Source: Streptomyces sp. CG1 | Lineage (GTDB): Bacteria > Actinomycetota > Actinomycetes > Streptomycetales > Streptomycetaceae | Direction of reading: 5' to 3' | Assembly (NCBI RefSeq): GCF_041080625.1 | Contig: NZ_CP163518.1 | Location: forward strand, 9,417,501 to 9,481,500 | DNA: 64,000 nucleotides | In this document: positions 37,722-46,220 of the stretch, piece after piece | How the letters are laid out: every line of letters begins with the position of its first letter | How positions within the stretch are numbered: position 1 is the first letter of the stretch | The notes under the pieces: model-generated | The model's input: only the letters and a program-made list of their open reading frames with translations | Database searches by the model: none | Told to the model about the DNA's origin: nothing | Translations under genes and position numbers: made by a program

Positions 37722-37757
37722 CCGCCCGCGTCAGTCCACCGGGGGTGACGCGGGCGG
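37722..37757. terminator. Bidirectional terminator between GH38 and the membrane-protein gene
   Basis: Perfect 12-base arms CCGCCCGCGTCA and TGACGCGGGCGG around a 12-base loop, 10 bases after the GH38 stop. The arms include the stop codon of the convergent gene. Confidence 0.8.
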
Positions 37758-38702
37758 AGGCGGATCTTCGGGCACGGCCGGGTGCACGTAGCGCAGCGGG
37801 GATCTCGGTGGCAGGCCCTGCCGCCACAGCCCGCCGAGGTCCTCGTTGGACCGCTGCTCCTCCTCCCGGTCGTCGGGAAGCGGGAGATGGAGGGCGCTGA
37901 GCAGGTCGAAGCGGTGCAGGTCGAAGGCTGCCTCGACGTACTGGCCGTAGGCGACGGCCGCATGGACGGCGGCGACGTAGGCGAGCCGCGACAGTACCGC
38001 GAGCAGCGCGGCGAGCAGCAGCCACCAGCCGGACCGCCACAGCAGCCAGACCGTCGGCGGCACGCACAGCGCGGCGGTGACGCTCAGCCGCGCCGCCGCG
38101 TCCATCGCGTCGCGCTGCTCGGTCACCGTGGCGGCGATGCGGCCGCTCAGCAGCGGTTCCAGCCGGGTCCAGAACACCGGCGCGTCCATGCCGTACGCCC
38201 GTCCCGCCCGGGACTCGGCAGCGGTGAGCGCGTTGCCGAGGGCGGTGGGCCGGAAGAGGTGCGGCCGATCGACCGGGTAGCGCAGCCGTTGCGGGTAGCC
38301 CCTCGCGAATTCCCGTTCGACCACTTCGGGGTCGAGCGCCTCCTCGCGGGTCAGCGTGCGGGTGGCGTTCCCGCAGCGGCTCTCCTGGCGTGCCCGGCAC
38401 CAGCGGGCGAGCCGCTCCAGGCGCCGCGGCCAGTATCCCTCCAGCCAGCGCACCAACGGCAGTTGCAGTGGCATGGTGATCACGCCGACCGCGGTGACGA
38501 ACAGGAGCAGCAGCAGGCTCGGGCCGACGCCCAGTCCGGCGGCGGTGCGCCAGGCACGCCCGAACCGCACCGGACCGGGCGCGCCGGCCCACACCAGAAC
38601 GAGCAGACAGGTGCCGGCGAGGGTCGTGGGCAGCGTCGAGACCAGGAAGAACCTGCCGCTGAACGACGGTCCGGCCGGTTTCGCAAGCGCGGACAGGTTC
38701 AC
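37731..38702 (-). CDS. Four-helix membrane protein of the CHAT group, unknown function
   Basis: 323 residues. Two hydrophobic pairs are visible: near the N-terminus (FFLVSTLPTTLAGTCLLVLV, then LGVGPSLLLLLFVTAVGVIT) and in the middle (LSVTAALCVPPTVWLLW, then WWLLLAALLAVLSRLAYVAA). Between them is a charged, Arg-rich cytosolic stretch of about 120 residues (RRLERLARWCRARQESRCGN). The C-terminal 70 residues are hydrophilic and proline-rich. No catalytic motif is seen. Start set at GTG 38702, with GGAAGGGG upstream inside a short 9-base tandem repeat. It is the last gene of a minus-strand series with the Cys-rich protein and the CHAT peptidase and may be its membrane partner. Comparable two-plus-two helix proteins occur in Streptomyces without assigned role. 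Confidence 0.7.
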   Translation of the reverse strand: MNLSALAKPAGPSFSGRFFLVSTLPTTLAGTCLLVLVWAGAPGPVRFGRAWRTAAGLGVGPSLLLLLFVTAVGVITMPLQLPLVRWLEGYWPRRLERLARWCRARQESRCGNATRTLTREEALDPEVVEREFARGYPQRLRYPVDRPHLFRPTALGNALTAAESRAGRAYGMDAPVFWTRLEPLLSGRIAATVTEQRDAMDAAARLSVTAALCVPPTVWLLWRSGWWLLLAALLAVLSRLAYVAAVHAAVAYGQYVEAAFDLHRFDLLSALHLPLPDDREEEQRSNEDLGGLWRQGLPPRSPLRYVHPAVPEDPPPPASPPVD

Positions 38703-38712
38703 CGGCGCTGCC

Positions 38713-38739
38713 CCTTCCGTCCCTTCCGTCCCTTCCGGT
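38713..38739. repeat. Three tandem 9-base units at the 5' end of the membrane-protein gene
   Basis: CCTTCCGTC is repeated twice and followed by CCTTCCGGT; on the coding strand this reads as purine-rich GACGGAAGG units. The repeat lies 11 to 37 bases before GTG 38702 and supplies several ribosome-site-like sequences, so copy-number change could alter translation. Confidence 0.7.
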
Positions 38740-38772
38740 CCCGGTGTCCCGGCCGTCCGGTGAACGGCCGCA

Positions 38773-39240
38773 TCACTCCTCCTCGGCCATCGGGCCGTGC
38801 CCATGCGGGCATTGCGGCGGCCGTCCGTCGCCGAACAGCACGAACTCCGCGGCCGTGCACCGGCCCCCGGTGCACTGCGAGCACTCGGCCTCGGTGCACG
38901 CGAAATACCGGGCACGGGCGCGGACGGGCAGGCCCGGCATGGGCTGGGCGCCCTCCACGCCCGTCATACGGCCCCCGTCCGGCTCGTCCGGCCGCAGGGT
39001 GTCCCGGTGGACGACGCCGAGGGTGTCCTCGCCCGCCGTCAGGATCACCGCGCGCAGGCCGGGCCGTCGGCGGAAGAGGTCGGTGAGCCGGGTTCTGAGG
39101 GCGGTACGGGTGGGCGGGTCGTCCGGAGCGACGACGAGCGCCGTGACCGCCGCTCCCTCGTCCGGAGCCCCGTCGGGTATGTCGGCATGTTGGTCCATCA
39201 GTTCGGCGTAGCGGGCGTGGAGTTCGTCGTTCGTGTGCAT
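38773..39240 (-). CDS. Small Cys/His-rich protein next to CHAT peptidase
   Basis: 155 residues. The first two thirds alternate acidic helix and strand (DELHARYAELMDQHADIPDG, ALVVAPDDPPTRTALRTRL, GLRAVILTAGEDTLGVVHRD). The last third carries a putative metal site, RYFACTEAECSQCTGGRC then CPHGHGPM. No known domain is recognised. ATG 39240 lies 36 bases after the CHAT stop on the same strand, and the gene ends 70 bases before the membrane-protein start, an operon-like arrangement. It may be a target or regulator of the peptidase, but this is inference from position only. Confidence 0.7.
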   Translation of the reverse strand: MHTNDELHARYAELMDQHADIPDGAPDEGAAVTALVVAPDDPPTRTALRTRLTDLFRRRPGLRAVILTAGEDTLGVVHRDTLRPDEPDGGRMTGVEGAQPMPGLPVRARARYFACTEAECSQCTGGRCTAAEFVLFGDGRPPQCPHGHGPMAEEE

Positions 39241-39276
39241 GTCCGTCTCGGTTCCACTCGTTCACTCGGGGCGATG

Positions 39277-42200
39277 TCAGGGGCCGATGTGCAGGTGGGC
39301 GGCCCACAGGTCCGGGCGGTCGGGTGCGCTCCGCCGGGCCTTGCGGACGGCGGCGTCGAGGGCCGCGGCGGGTTGGTGGCCGGCCGCGGCGCGCAGCTCC
39401 TTGTAGAAGTCCTCGGTGATCTGCGCGGCCGTGTCGTCCCGGACGCGCCACAGGGTGCCGACCGCGTCGCGGTAACCCGCCAGATGCAGCGCGGAGGCGA
39501 GGTGCAGGGACTCGTCGGCGAGCGACGCGGCGCCCTTGGCGGTGTCGCAGCCGGACAGATAGACCAGTTCGGCCGAGGGCAGGGACAGGCGGTCGACGGC
39601 CGAGGGGGTGAGCAGTTCCGCGCCGAGTGCCAGTGCGCCGTGCGCGCCGTGCCCGGCGTAGTGGAGCCAGGGGTGCTCGGGCAGGGCCTGCTCGACGGTG
39701 GCCAGGGTCGCTTCCTCGGGCGGCAGATACCGTCCTGCGCCGACGGCGTCCCGGACGTCCAGCGCCTCGCCGACGGCCCAGCGCAACCGGCCGGGGGAGT
39801 CGGCCGCGCCCGGGGCCGCGATCGCCAGCACACTGGGCCGGCCCGTGGGGACGGGCCGCAGCCGGGCGTGGCGCAGGGCGCGCAGGGTCGGTGTGTACGA
39901 CGAGACCACGCGGTCGAGGACGTTGGCCCCGGTGAGCTGGCTCGGGGCGGCGGCCGGGTGGGCCGGGCCCCCGGCGGTTGCGCCGCCGACCGGGACCTGG
40001 TGCCCGGTGCCCGGGGTGTCGCTGAAGCGGCCCGCCGCGTGCAGGGGCAGGAAGGCGGCCGGTCCGGACGGCACCCACCACACCCGGGACCGGTCGTCCG
40101 GCGTCTCGGGCGGAGTGGTGAAGCCGAGCGCGCCGAGCACGGGACTCGCGACCGCGTCCCACAGCTCGCCCAGCACGGCCCGGACCTCACCTGCGGCGGC
40201 GTCCGTGTCGGCTCCCGCCTGCTCCAGCCGGACGGTCCACTCCTGGGCCAGGGACGGGGAGACACCGGGCAGCGGCTCGGCCGCCACGCCGTCGGCGGTG
40301 ACCAGCAGGGCATGAGAGCGCTGGGCATGCAGGGTCACATGGACCAGGGGGCCACGGTCGGCGAGGGCGCGTACCGTCGCCGGGGTGAGCGGTCGCAGGA
40401 AGTCCTCGAAGCCCGGCAGGCCCTGGATGCGGCCGACTTCGGCCTCCCAGCGGTCGGTCGCCCGGTGGCGCAGTGTCATGGCCTCCAGGCCGGCCGAGGC
40501 GGGCATGTCCTGGGCGGCCGCCAGTGTGGCCGTGGCCGACTCGAAGCGGGCCGCCGCCTCGGGCTGGTCCCGGCGCAGGGTGCCGAGTTCGGTCATGGAG
40601 TTCAGGGCGGTGGCGGACAGCAGGCCACGGGCCGCCTCCAGGACGGCCAGCGCCTCTTCGGCGGGCCGGCCGGCCGACAGCGCGGCGGCGCAGGCCAGAT
40701 CGCCCAGTCCGCCCGCGTACTCGGCCAGCAGTGCCTCCCGTTCGGCGCGCGGGAAACGCGGCGACGCCAGCGCCCCCGACATCCGGACGGCGGCGGCCAG
40801 CAGTGGCGCCACGGCCGGAAGGTCGTCCAGCCGCGCGGCCGCCTCGGCCATGAACCGTGCGTGCGGCAGCAGTTCGACGGGCGACGCGGCCGGATCGGCG
40901 TACGCCTTGGCGCAGAAGGCCAGCGCCCTGGACCAGGCGTCGGCGTACGAGACACCGCGCTCCCGTTCCCCGACCGCTCGCTCGGCCTCCTGCCGGGCCA
41001 CCGTGAGCCTCAGGCGGACGACCTCGTGCCCCTTGAGGTGCCGCAGCACAAGGACTCCGTCCCAGGACGGCCCCGCCCCCTCGGGACTCGCCGACGCCGG
41101 GTTGACGTCCTGATCCGCACCGTCCTCCCGGCCGAACAGCGCGTCGTCCAGCAGCAGGTCCGGGGAGCCCTCCGTCAGCAGTTCGGCCGTCATCTCCTCG
41201 GCGGTACCGGCGGTACCGCTCTCCATGGCGTCGGCCTGCCGAGCGGCGGCCGCGGCCGTCCGGTGGGTGTCGTCGGCGAGATGCCGGAACTCCGGTACCG
41301 CCGCGGCGAACTCGTCCGCCGCGGCGCGCAGTTGCTCCGCCGCCCTGCGCAGGGTCTTCGGCCTGTTGTCCCGGGTGGCCTGGAGCCATTGCGCGGTGAA
41401 GAGCTTCTGGGCCTGGTGGAGCCGGGCACTGGCCAGCTCGCGCAGGCTGATCACCTCGTGGAAGTCGCCGGATCCGGTGCGGATGTCGGGCAGCGGCTCG
41501 GGTTGCGCCGACAGCACTTCCCAGCGGGAGCCGAGATCGCCGGTGAGTTCCGAGCGGGTCACCAGGACCCCCTGCAGTTCGTTCTGCGCCTCGACGCGCA
41601 CCAGGGCCCGGTCCGCCGCCTCCTGCGGGGTGTCGTCGGCGACCGGGAGGCCGAGGTCCGTGGTGACCCGGAGGAAGTGGCCCGCAGCCGCGTTCAGGCC
41701 GGGCAGGTCACCGAGTTCCGCCGCCCGCCGGAACTCGGCCCAGCCGAGGGCGCGGGCCGCCTTCGCCGCGACGAGCGACCCCTGAGGTGCCAACCGGTTC
41801 GCGGTGCCGAGCGCATCGATCAGCTCCCGGAGCAGTTCCGGGTCGGTCGTCAACAGGAAGAGGGCCTTGAGGGAGGTGCCCAGCTCCAGCCACCGGCCTG
41901 CCTCCTTGTCCGGAGAACCGCCGCACCGCTCGGCGGCGAGCCTGCCGTGCCGCAGCATCTCCGCCCGCAGGGCCCGGTCGTGCGGGTCGCCGCACAGCAG
42001 CAGGAAGACCGCCTCGGCGTGGATCGGCAGGGTGTTGTCGACGCGCGGGTCGTCCTCCGCCAGCAGCGTGAGCGCCTCACGGCCCAGCTCCACGGCCTCC
42101 CGGCAGGCGTCCTGCGGCAGCACGTCGAGGCGGCCCGACTCGGAGTTCATCAGCAGGGAGCCCAGGGCCATCACGCGGTACGACTGGAGAGCGGAGAGGA

Positions 42201-42957
42201 GCCTCGGCAGCAGCGGGTGCTGCCGGGGGACCGCCTCGATCGCCTGCCGCGCGAGGCGCTCGGCCTCCTCGGAGCCCAGCACCCCCTGGGCCAGGGCGAG
42301 CATGGCACGGGTGGAGGCGGCGAGTTCGAGGGCGAACGGGCGCAGCCAGTGCCGTACCGGAAGGGCCGCCAACGCCTGCCGCGCGGCTTCGTCCGCCTCG
42401 TGCTCGGCGTCGTCGCGCTGGACGAGATCACGGCCGCGTACATAGACCGAGATCGCGTCGGCCTCCTCTGGGGTCGCCGCCCAGCCGAGCCCGCCCGCGA
42501 TGAACTCCTGCGCCGCGGTGACCGCGTGCTCCCGGCCGCCGGTGGCGTCGATCAGCGCGGCCAGCCCGCCCGCGGTGAACTGCTCCCGGCGGGCCGACCG
42601 CAGCGGCTCCGGCAGCAGCGCCGGATCGCACGCGTGGACGATGACCAACCAGTCGGCGGCGACGCCGAGTTCCGCGGCTTCGCCCGTCTCGATACCGAGC
42701 AGCCAGGCCAGCAGGCCGAGTTGATGGACCTTCAGGATGTTGCTCCACCGCCCGCCGCCGCACTCCTCCAGCAGGGCCGCGCGCGTCGCCCCGGTGCGTT
42801 CGTCCCGCAGCACCTCGGAGCGCCGCTCGGCGCTGTCCGCGTGGGCGAGCAGCAGCAGGCGGGCGAGCAAGTCCCGTTCGGGCCGGGGGAGTTCCGGCAG
42901 GTGGGGCTCGTCGGCGGGAAGCCTGCCCGGCCCCTCTCGTAAGGATGTTCCCGTCAC
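39277..42957 (-). CDS. CHAT-domain peptidase with long alpha-helical repeat region
   Basis: About 1226 residues. Residues 1-900 are helical, alanine/leucine-rich repeats of TPR-like character (for example EEALAVLEAARGLLSATALN). The C-terminal CHAT (caspase-HetF) domain has strands GPLVHVTLHAQRSHALLVTA, RVWWVPSGPAAFLPLHAAG, the catalytic histidine 1103 in WLHYAGHGAHG, and the catalytic cysteine 1137 in LVYLSGCDTAKGA, then LHLASALHLAGYRDAVGTLW. CHAT proteins are caspase-like cysteine peptidases, several of which act in bacterial immunity or programmed death. GTG 42957 is a tentative start (no strong ribosome site); the frame is open 186 codons further upstream, but that stretch belongs to another gene's frame. 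The natural target is unknown. Confidence 0.88.
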   Translation of the reverse strand: MTGTSLREGPGRLPADEPHLPELPRPERDLLARLLLLAHADSAERRSEVLRDERTGATRAALLEECGGGRWSNILKVHQLGLLAWLLGIETGEAAELGVAADWLVIVHACDPALLPEPLRSARREQFTAGGLAALIDATGGREHAVTAAQEFIAGGLGWAATPEEADAISVYVRGRDLVQRDDAEHEADEAARQALAALPVRHWLRPFALELAASTRAMLALAQGVLGSEEAERLARQAIEAVPRQHPLLPRLLSALQSYRVMALGSLLMNSESGRLDVLPQDACREAVELGREALTLLAEDDPRVDNTLPIHAEAVFLLLCGDPHDRALRAEMLRHGRLAAERCGGSPDKEAGRWLELGTSLKALFLLTTDPELLRELIDALGTANRLAPQGSLVAAKAARALGWAEFRRAAELGDLPGLNAAAGHFLRVTTDLGLPVADDTPQEAADRALVRVEAQNELQGVLVTRSELTGDLGSRWEVLSAQPEPLPDIRTGSGDFHEVISLRELASARLHQAQKLFTAQWLQATRDNRPKTLRRAAEQLRAAADEFAAAVPEFRHLADDTHRTAAAAARQADAMESGTAGTAEEMTAELLTEGSPDLLLDDALFGREDGADQDVNPASASPEGAGPSWDGVLVLRHLKGHEVVRLRLTVARQEAERAVGERERGVSYADAWSRALAFCAKAYADPAASPVELLPHARFMAEAAARLDDLPAVAPLLAAAVRMSGALASPRFPRAEREALLAEYAGGLGDLACAAALSAGRPAEEALAVLEAARGLLSATALNSMTELGTLRRDQPEAAARFESATATLAAAQDMPASAGLEAMTLRHRATDRWEAEVGRIQGLPGFEDFLRPLTPATVRALADRGPLVHVTLHAQRSHALLVTADGVAAEPLPGVSPSLAQEWTVRLEQAGADTDAAAGEVRAVLGELWDAVASPVLGALGFTTPPETPDDRSRVWWVPSGPAAFLPLHAAGRFSDTPGTGHQVPVGGATAGGPAHPAAAPSQLTGANVLDRVVSSYTPTLRALRHARLRPVPTGRPSVLAIAAPGAADSPGRLRWAVGEALDVRDAVGAGRYLPPEEATLATVEQALPEHPWLHYAGHGAHGALALGAELLTPSAVDRLSLPSAELVYLSGCDTAKGAASLADESLHLASALHLAGYRDAVGTLWRVRDDTAAQITEDFYKELRAAAGHQPAAALDAAVRKARRSAPDRPDLWAAHLHIGP

Positions 42958-43018
42958 GTGTACATCATGGGACAAGGGCCTGGCGCGGAGGGCCGTAACG
43001 GCCGACGAGCCGTACTCC

Positions 43019-43515
43019 TCACATGCCGCGCGCGACCAGTTCCGTCGGCCGGCCGAGGACCTGGCAGGTGCCGGGTTGCCCGCCCGGCCCGGTCCGGTAC
43101 ACGGCGTGGACACCGCGCCGCACCGGCACCCGCAGCGGATGCACGCCCAGGCCCGGCGTGCCGGGGCCCGGCAGGGCGACCCCGGAGCGCCGGGCGGCGA
43201 GCGGGCACAGCACCGAGAAGCCGCTCGCCAAGGCCATCGGCCGGGGTACGAAACCGGCCGACCCGCAAGTGCGTTGAACCAGCTGCGTGGCAGGCGGTGC
43301 CGGAGCCAGGCAGCAGCCAGCGGCCTCCGCGAAGCCGGCCCGGTCGGCCGCCGCACCCGGGCAAGGCCGTCCGCGCCGGTCTCGGCCGGGTGGAGCATCA
43401 GATACACCGGCTCCTCGAACAGGTCCCGGCCCTCGCAGCCGGCGGACAGCGGGCGCGGCAGCAGCGTGTACGAGCGGTGTGTCCCGACCGGCGGCCCAGA
43501 GACCGCCGGCGGCAA
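43019..43515 (-). pseudogene. Hypothetical gene upstream of CHAT, apparently frameshifted
   Basis: A TTG at 43515 with GGAGG 10 bases upstream opens a frame reading SYTLLPRPLSAGCEGRDLFE then EPVYLMLHPAETGADGLARV. Near 43370 the coding signal moves to another frame (DRAGFAEAAGCCLAP), which continues as MALASGFSVLCPLAARRSGV and ends at 43019 with LGRPTELVARGM. Third-position GC supports each half only in its own frame, so one indel separates them. If repaired, a protein of about 165 residues would result. I recognise no family. It starts 16 bases after the stop of a 48-residue frame and ends 61 bases before CHAT, so it looks like part of the same operon. A sequencing error would make it intact. 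Confidence 0.5.
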
Positions 43516-43531
43516 GGCGGCAAGACCTCCG

Positions 43532-43678
43532 TCAGCCCGTCTTCCACGGGGCGTCGACGCCGAGAACCTCGCGGGCCAGTTCGGCCGGCGCCCTGCGGTC
43601 CACGGCCGACGCCTCGCGGCCGGCTTCCGCGGCAGTCAGGGTGCAATCGCGGTAATCCGCCCTGTTGCCGAGCTCCAT
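43532..43678 (-). CDS. Possible 48-residue protein at head of CHAT group
   Basis: ATG 43678 to TGA 43532 encodes MELGNRADYRDCTLTAAEAG, then REASAVDRRAPAELAREVLG and VDAPWKTG. GC-ended codons dominate. No convincing ribosome site precedes the ATG, so the start is uncertain. It is followed at once by GGAGG and the next frame. The size and position recall small precursor or regulatory peptides in front of enzyme genes, but no family is recognised and it may be only part of a degraded gene. Confidence 0.4.
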   Translation of the reverse strand: MELGNRADYRDCTLTAAEAGREASAVDRRAPAELAREVLGVDAPWKTG

Positions 43679-43784
43679 GTCGCTGCCGTGGCGCATTGTC
43701 CGTGCATAGTCGGTCTCAAGTGAACAGATGACCGATCCGAATCCACACGGGTTGCCCCGAGGCAGCGGGGAAGGGAGCAGAGCC

Positions 43785-45266
43785 GTGGCCGTCTCTCGTC
43801 GCGAGGCCCTCAGACTGGGTGGCGTGTCCGTGCTGGCCGGAGCCGGTGCCGCTGGGGTCGCCGGCTGTGATGCGCGGGCGCCGATGAGCGAGGCCGTTCC
43901 CTCGGGCAGGGCGGACTACACCCTGCGGATCGCGACCGGGCAGGTCGAGCTCGCACCGGGTACGGTCGTGTCGACCACGACGTACAACGGCCGGTTCCCC
44001 GGTCCGCTGCTGCGGTTCACCGAAGGCCGCCCGGTCGTGGTCGACGTCCACAACGACACCGGCACTCCCGAACTGCTGCACTGGCACGGTCAGCGCGTCC
44101 CCGCCGACGTGGACGGGGCCGCCGAGGAGGGCACCCCGTACATCCCCGCCCACGGGATGCGGCGCCTGTCGTTCACCCCCGGACCGGCCGGTTTCCGCTT
44201 CTACCACACTCATGTGGCCGCACGTGGTGACCTGACCCGCGGCACGTACTCCGGTCAGGCCGGCCCGGTCCACATCGAGCCGAAGACCAACCCCGGAGCT
44301 TACGACCAGGAAGTGTTCCTGACGCTGAAGGAGTTCGAGCCGTCCCTCAGCCACGGCGGGGACATCCCGCAGACCTTCCTGGCCGGCTCGCCGGTGCCGG
44401 ACCTGAAGCGCAAGGGCGAGAAGGCGATGGCCGACTCGCTGGCCCGGGGCATGCCACGAGGCTACGAGGTCGGCTACCGAGTCTTCAGCGTCAACGGCCG
44501 CAGACTGGGCCACGGCCCACCGATCAAGGTCAGGACCGGACAGCGCGTGCTGTTCCACGTCCTCAACGCCAGCGCCACCGAGATCCGCAGCCTCGCCCTG
44601 CCCGGCCACACCTTCGAAGTCGTCGCTCTCGACGGCAACCCGGTACCCCGTCAGGCCGATGTGCCCGTGCTGTGGATCGGCACCGCCGAACGCGTCTCGG
44701 CCGTCGTGGAGATGAATCAACCGGGCGTGTGGGTACTCGGAGACACGTCGGACGACGACCGGAACGCCGGCATGGGGACCGTGGTGGAGTACGCCGGCCG
44801 CAGCGGTTCCCCCCAGTGGACCGCACCGCCCGCATTCACCTGGGACTACCGCACCTTCGCCCGTCCCGGCTCCACCCCCCGGCGGCCCGACGCCACGATC
44901 GACCTGCTGGTGGAGAAGAGCAACGCCGCCGACAAGGGATTCAACATCTGGCCCCTCAACGGTGTCCCCTTCTCCCTCGACAGCAACAAGCCGGTACTGG
45001 AGATCGAGCGCGGCAAGCGGTACCGGATGCGGCTGCGCAACGCCTCCGACGACATCCACCCCCTCCACCTGCACCGCCACACCTTCGAGGTCACCCACAT
45101 CTCCGGCACCCCCACCGGGGGTCTGCGCAAGGATGTCGTCATGCTCGGCGGCTACCAGACCCTTGCCCTCGACTTCACCGCCGACCAGCCAGGGCTGTCC
45201 CTGTTCCACTGCCACCAGCAGCTCCACATGGACTACGGGTTCATGATCCTGCTGCGCTGCTCCTGA
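43785..45266 (+). CDS. Tat-exported multicopper oxidase (laccase-like) lipoprotein
   Basis: Oxidises phenols or metal ions with reduction of oxygen to water at the cell surface. 493 residues from GTG 43785. The twin-arginine leader VSRREALRLGGVSVLAG is directly followed by AGVAGC, so it may be lipidated. All four copper-binding blocks are intact: LHWHGQRVP, FYHTHVAARG, HPLHLHRHTFEV and LFHCHQQLHMDYGFM, giving the type 1 site and the trinuclear cluster of a two- or three-domain enzyme. GGGAAGGGAG six bases before GTG 43785 fixes this start; ATG 43728 upstream is in frame but would place 19 residues before the Tat motif. It stands alone between the CHAT group and the fucose regulator. Confidence 0.93.
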   Translation: MAVSRREALRLGGVSVLAGAGAAGVAGCDARAPMSEAVPSGRADYTLRIATGQVELAPGTVVSTTTYNGRFPGPLLRFTEGRPVVVDVHNDTGTPELLHWHGQRVPADVDGAAEEGTPYIPAHGMRRLSFTPGPAGFRFYHTHVAARGDLTRGTYSGQAGPVHIEPKTNPGAYDQEVFLTLKEFEPSLSHGGDIPQTFLAGSPVPDLKRKGEKAMADSLARGMPRGYEVGYRVFSVNGRRLGHGPPIKVRTGQRVLFHVLNASATEIRSLALPGHTFEVVALDGNPVPRQADVPVLWIGTAERVSAVVEMNQPGVWVLGDTSDDDRNAGMGTVVEYAGRSGSPQWTAPPAFTWDYRTFARPGSTPRRPDATIDLLVEKSNAADKGFNIWPLNGVPFSLDSNKPVLEIERGKRYRMRLRNASDDIHPLHLHRHTFEVTHISGTPTGGLRKDVVMLGGYQTLALDFTADQPGLSLFHCHQQLHMDYGFMILLRCS

Positions 45267-45298
45267 CATCCCTTCAGTGCTCGGCTTCACATCTCGGG

Positions 45299-46024
45299 CT
45301 ACTCCCCGGGTTCCTCCCCGGTCTGCCCCGTGAGCTGCGCCCGCAGCCACTCCTCCACCTCGCCCACATGAGCCGCCGCAGCAGCCCTCGCCGCCTCCGG
45401 ATCACGCGCGGCGAGGGCGCGGTGGATGGCGGCGTGTTCGCGGCGGGTGCGGGCGAACGCGCCCTCCTCCTGATAGCCGCGCCAGACGCGGGCGCGGAAG
45501 GTGCGGGAGGACAGGCCCTCCAGGATGGCGGCCATGGTCTCGTTGCCCGCGGCGGCTGCGATCTCGCGGTGGAAGGCGAGGTCGTGGGCGAGGATCTCCT
45601 CGGGGTCGTCGGTGGCGTTCATGGCCGCCAAGTGCTTCTCGATCGCGGCCAGTTGGCCGTCGTTGATGCGCGCGGCGGCCAGCGCGGTCGCCGTCGACTC
45701 CAGGATCCGGCGGACCTCCAGCAGTTCCACCAGCCGAGGGCCCCGGGACAGGTCCGCGACCACCCCGAAGGTCTCCAGCAGATCGCCGGCCTCCAGCGCG
45801 GTGACGTAGATCCCGGATCCGTGCCGGGCCTCCAGGACGCCCATCACGGTCAGCGCGCGGATCGCCTCCCGCATCGAGCTGCGGGAGATGCCCAGCCGGG
45901 CGGCGAGATCCCGCTCCGTGGGCAGCCGCTGGCCGGGCTCCAGCCGGCCCTCGGCGATCATCGCCTTGATCTCCTCGATGGCGCGCTGGGTCACCGTGCC
46001 CTTCTGCGGGGCTTCCTCGTCCAC
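45299..46024 (-). CDS. GntR/FadR-type regulator of the L-fucose operon
   Basis: 241 residues: winged helix GRLEPGQRLPTERDLAARLG with ISRSSMREAIRALTVMGVLE and the wing ARHGSGIYV, then an FCD effector domain (ELLEVRRILESTATALAAAR, DLAFHREIAAAAGNETMAAI, HAAIHRALAARDPEAARAA) that in this family binds a sugar acid through a metal. GGAGGAG five bases before GTG 46024 decides the start. It is divergent from the fucose transporter operon, and the 196 bases between contain a perfect 15-base palindrome and a second half-matched copy. A pathway acid such as L-fuconate is a likely inducer; that is inference. Confidence 0.92.
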   Translation of the reverse strand: MDEEAPQKGTVTQRAIEEIKAMIAEGRLEPGQRLPTERDLAARLGISRSSMREAIRALTVMGVLEARHGSGIYVTALEAGDLLETFGVVADLSRGPRLVELLEVRRILESTATALAAARINDGQLAAIEKHLAAMNATDDPEEILAHDLAFHREIAAAAGNETMAAILEGLSSRTFRARVWRGYQEEGAFARTRREHAAIHRALAARDPEAARAAAAAHVGEVEEWLRAQLTGQTGEEPGE

Positions 46025-46088
46025 GCCACTCCTCCAGTCGCCCGGTACCGACGGCCGGCCACCCGGCGCGACGCAGTCTAACCAGCGG

Positions 46089-46103
46089 AGTGGTCGGACC
46101 ACT
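46089..46103. promoter_or_regulatory. GntR operator, AGTGGTCGGACCACT
   Basis: Perfect 7+1+7 palindrome 65 bases upstream of the regulator start. The TGGTCnGACCA core fits FadR-subfamily sites. It resembles the DasR dre consensus but is one base shorter at the centre. Confidence 0.75.
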
Positions 46104-46140
46104 ATGGGTCGGAGTCCCGGATTTTCCCTGCACGAGGGTG

Positions 46141-46168
46141 TTGCCTGCGCTCATTGGTCTGATAAGTA
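46141..46168 (+). promoter_or_regulatory. Promoter of the fucose operon with embedded second operator
   Basis: TTGCCT (46141-46146) and TAAGTA (46163-46168) with a 16-base spacer, about 50 bases ahead of ATG 46221. The spacer and -10 contain ATTGGTCTGATAAG, an imperfect copy of the 46089 palindrome, so repressor would cover the promoter. Confidence 0.5.
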
Positions 46169-46220
46169 TGCGGCGTCTGCTCGAACACCCTCGACAACAC
46201 CCTCAACGAGGAGCCGCGAG

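Noticed and set aside
42958..43515. In-frame N-terminal extension of the CHAT protein to 1412 residues
   Set aside because: The extension passes through another gene's coding region in a low-quality frame (Cys/Arg/Pro-rich). GTG 42957 gives the domain-like start.
46089..46103. True DasR (dre) site
   Set aside because: The half-sites match but the centre is one base short; the adjacent FadR-type regulator explains it better.
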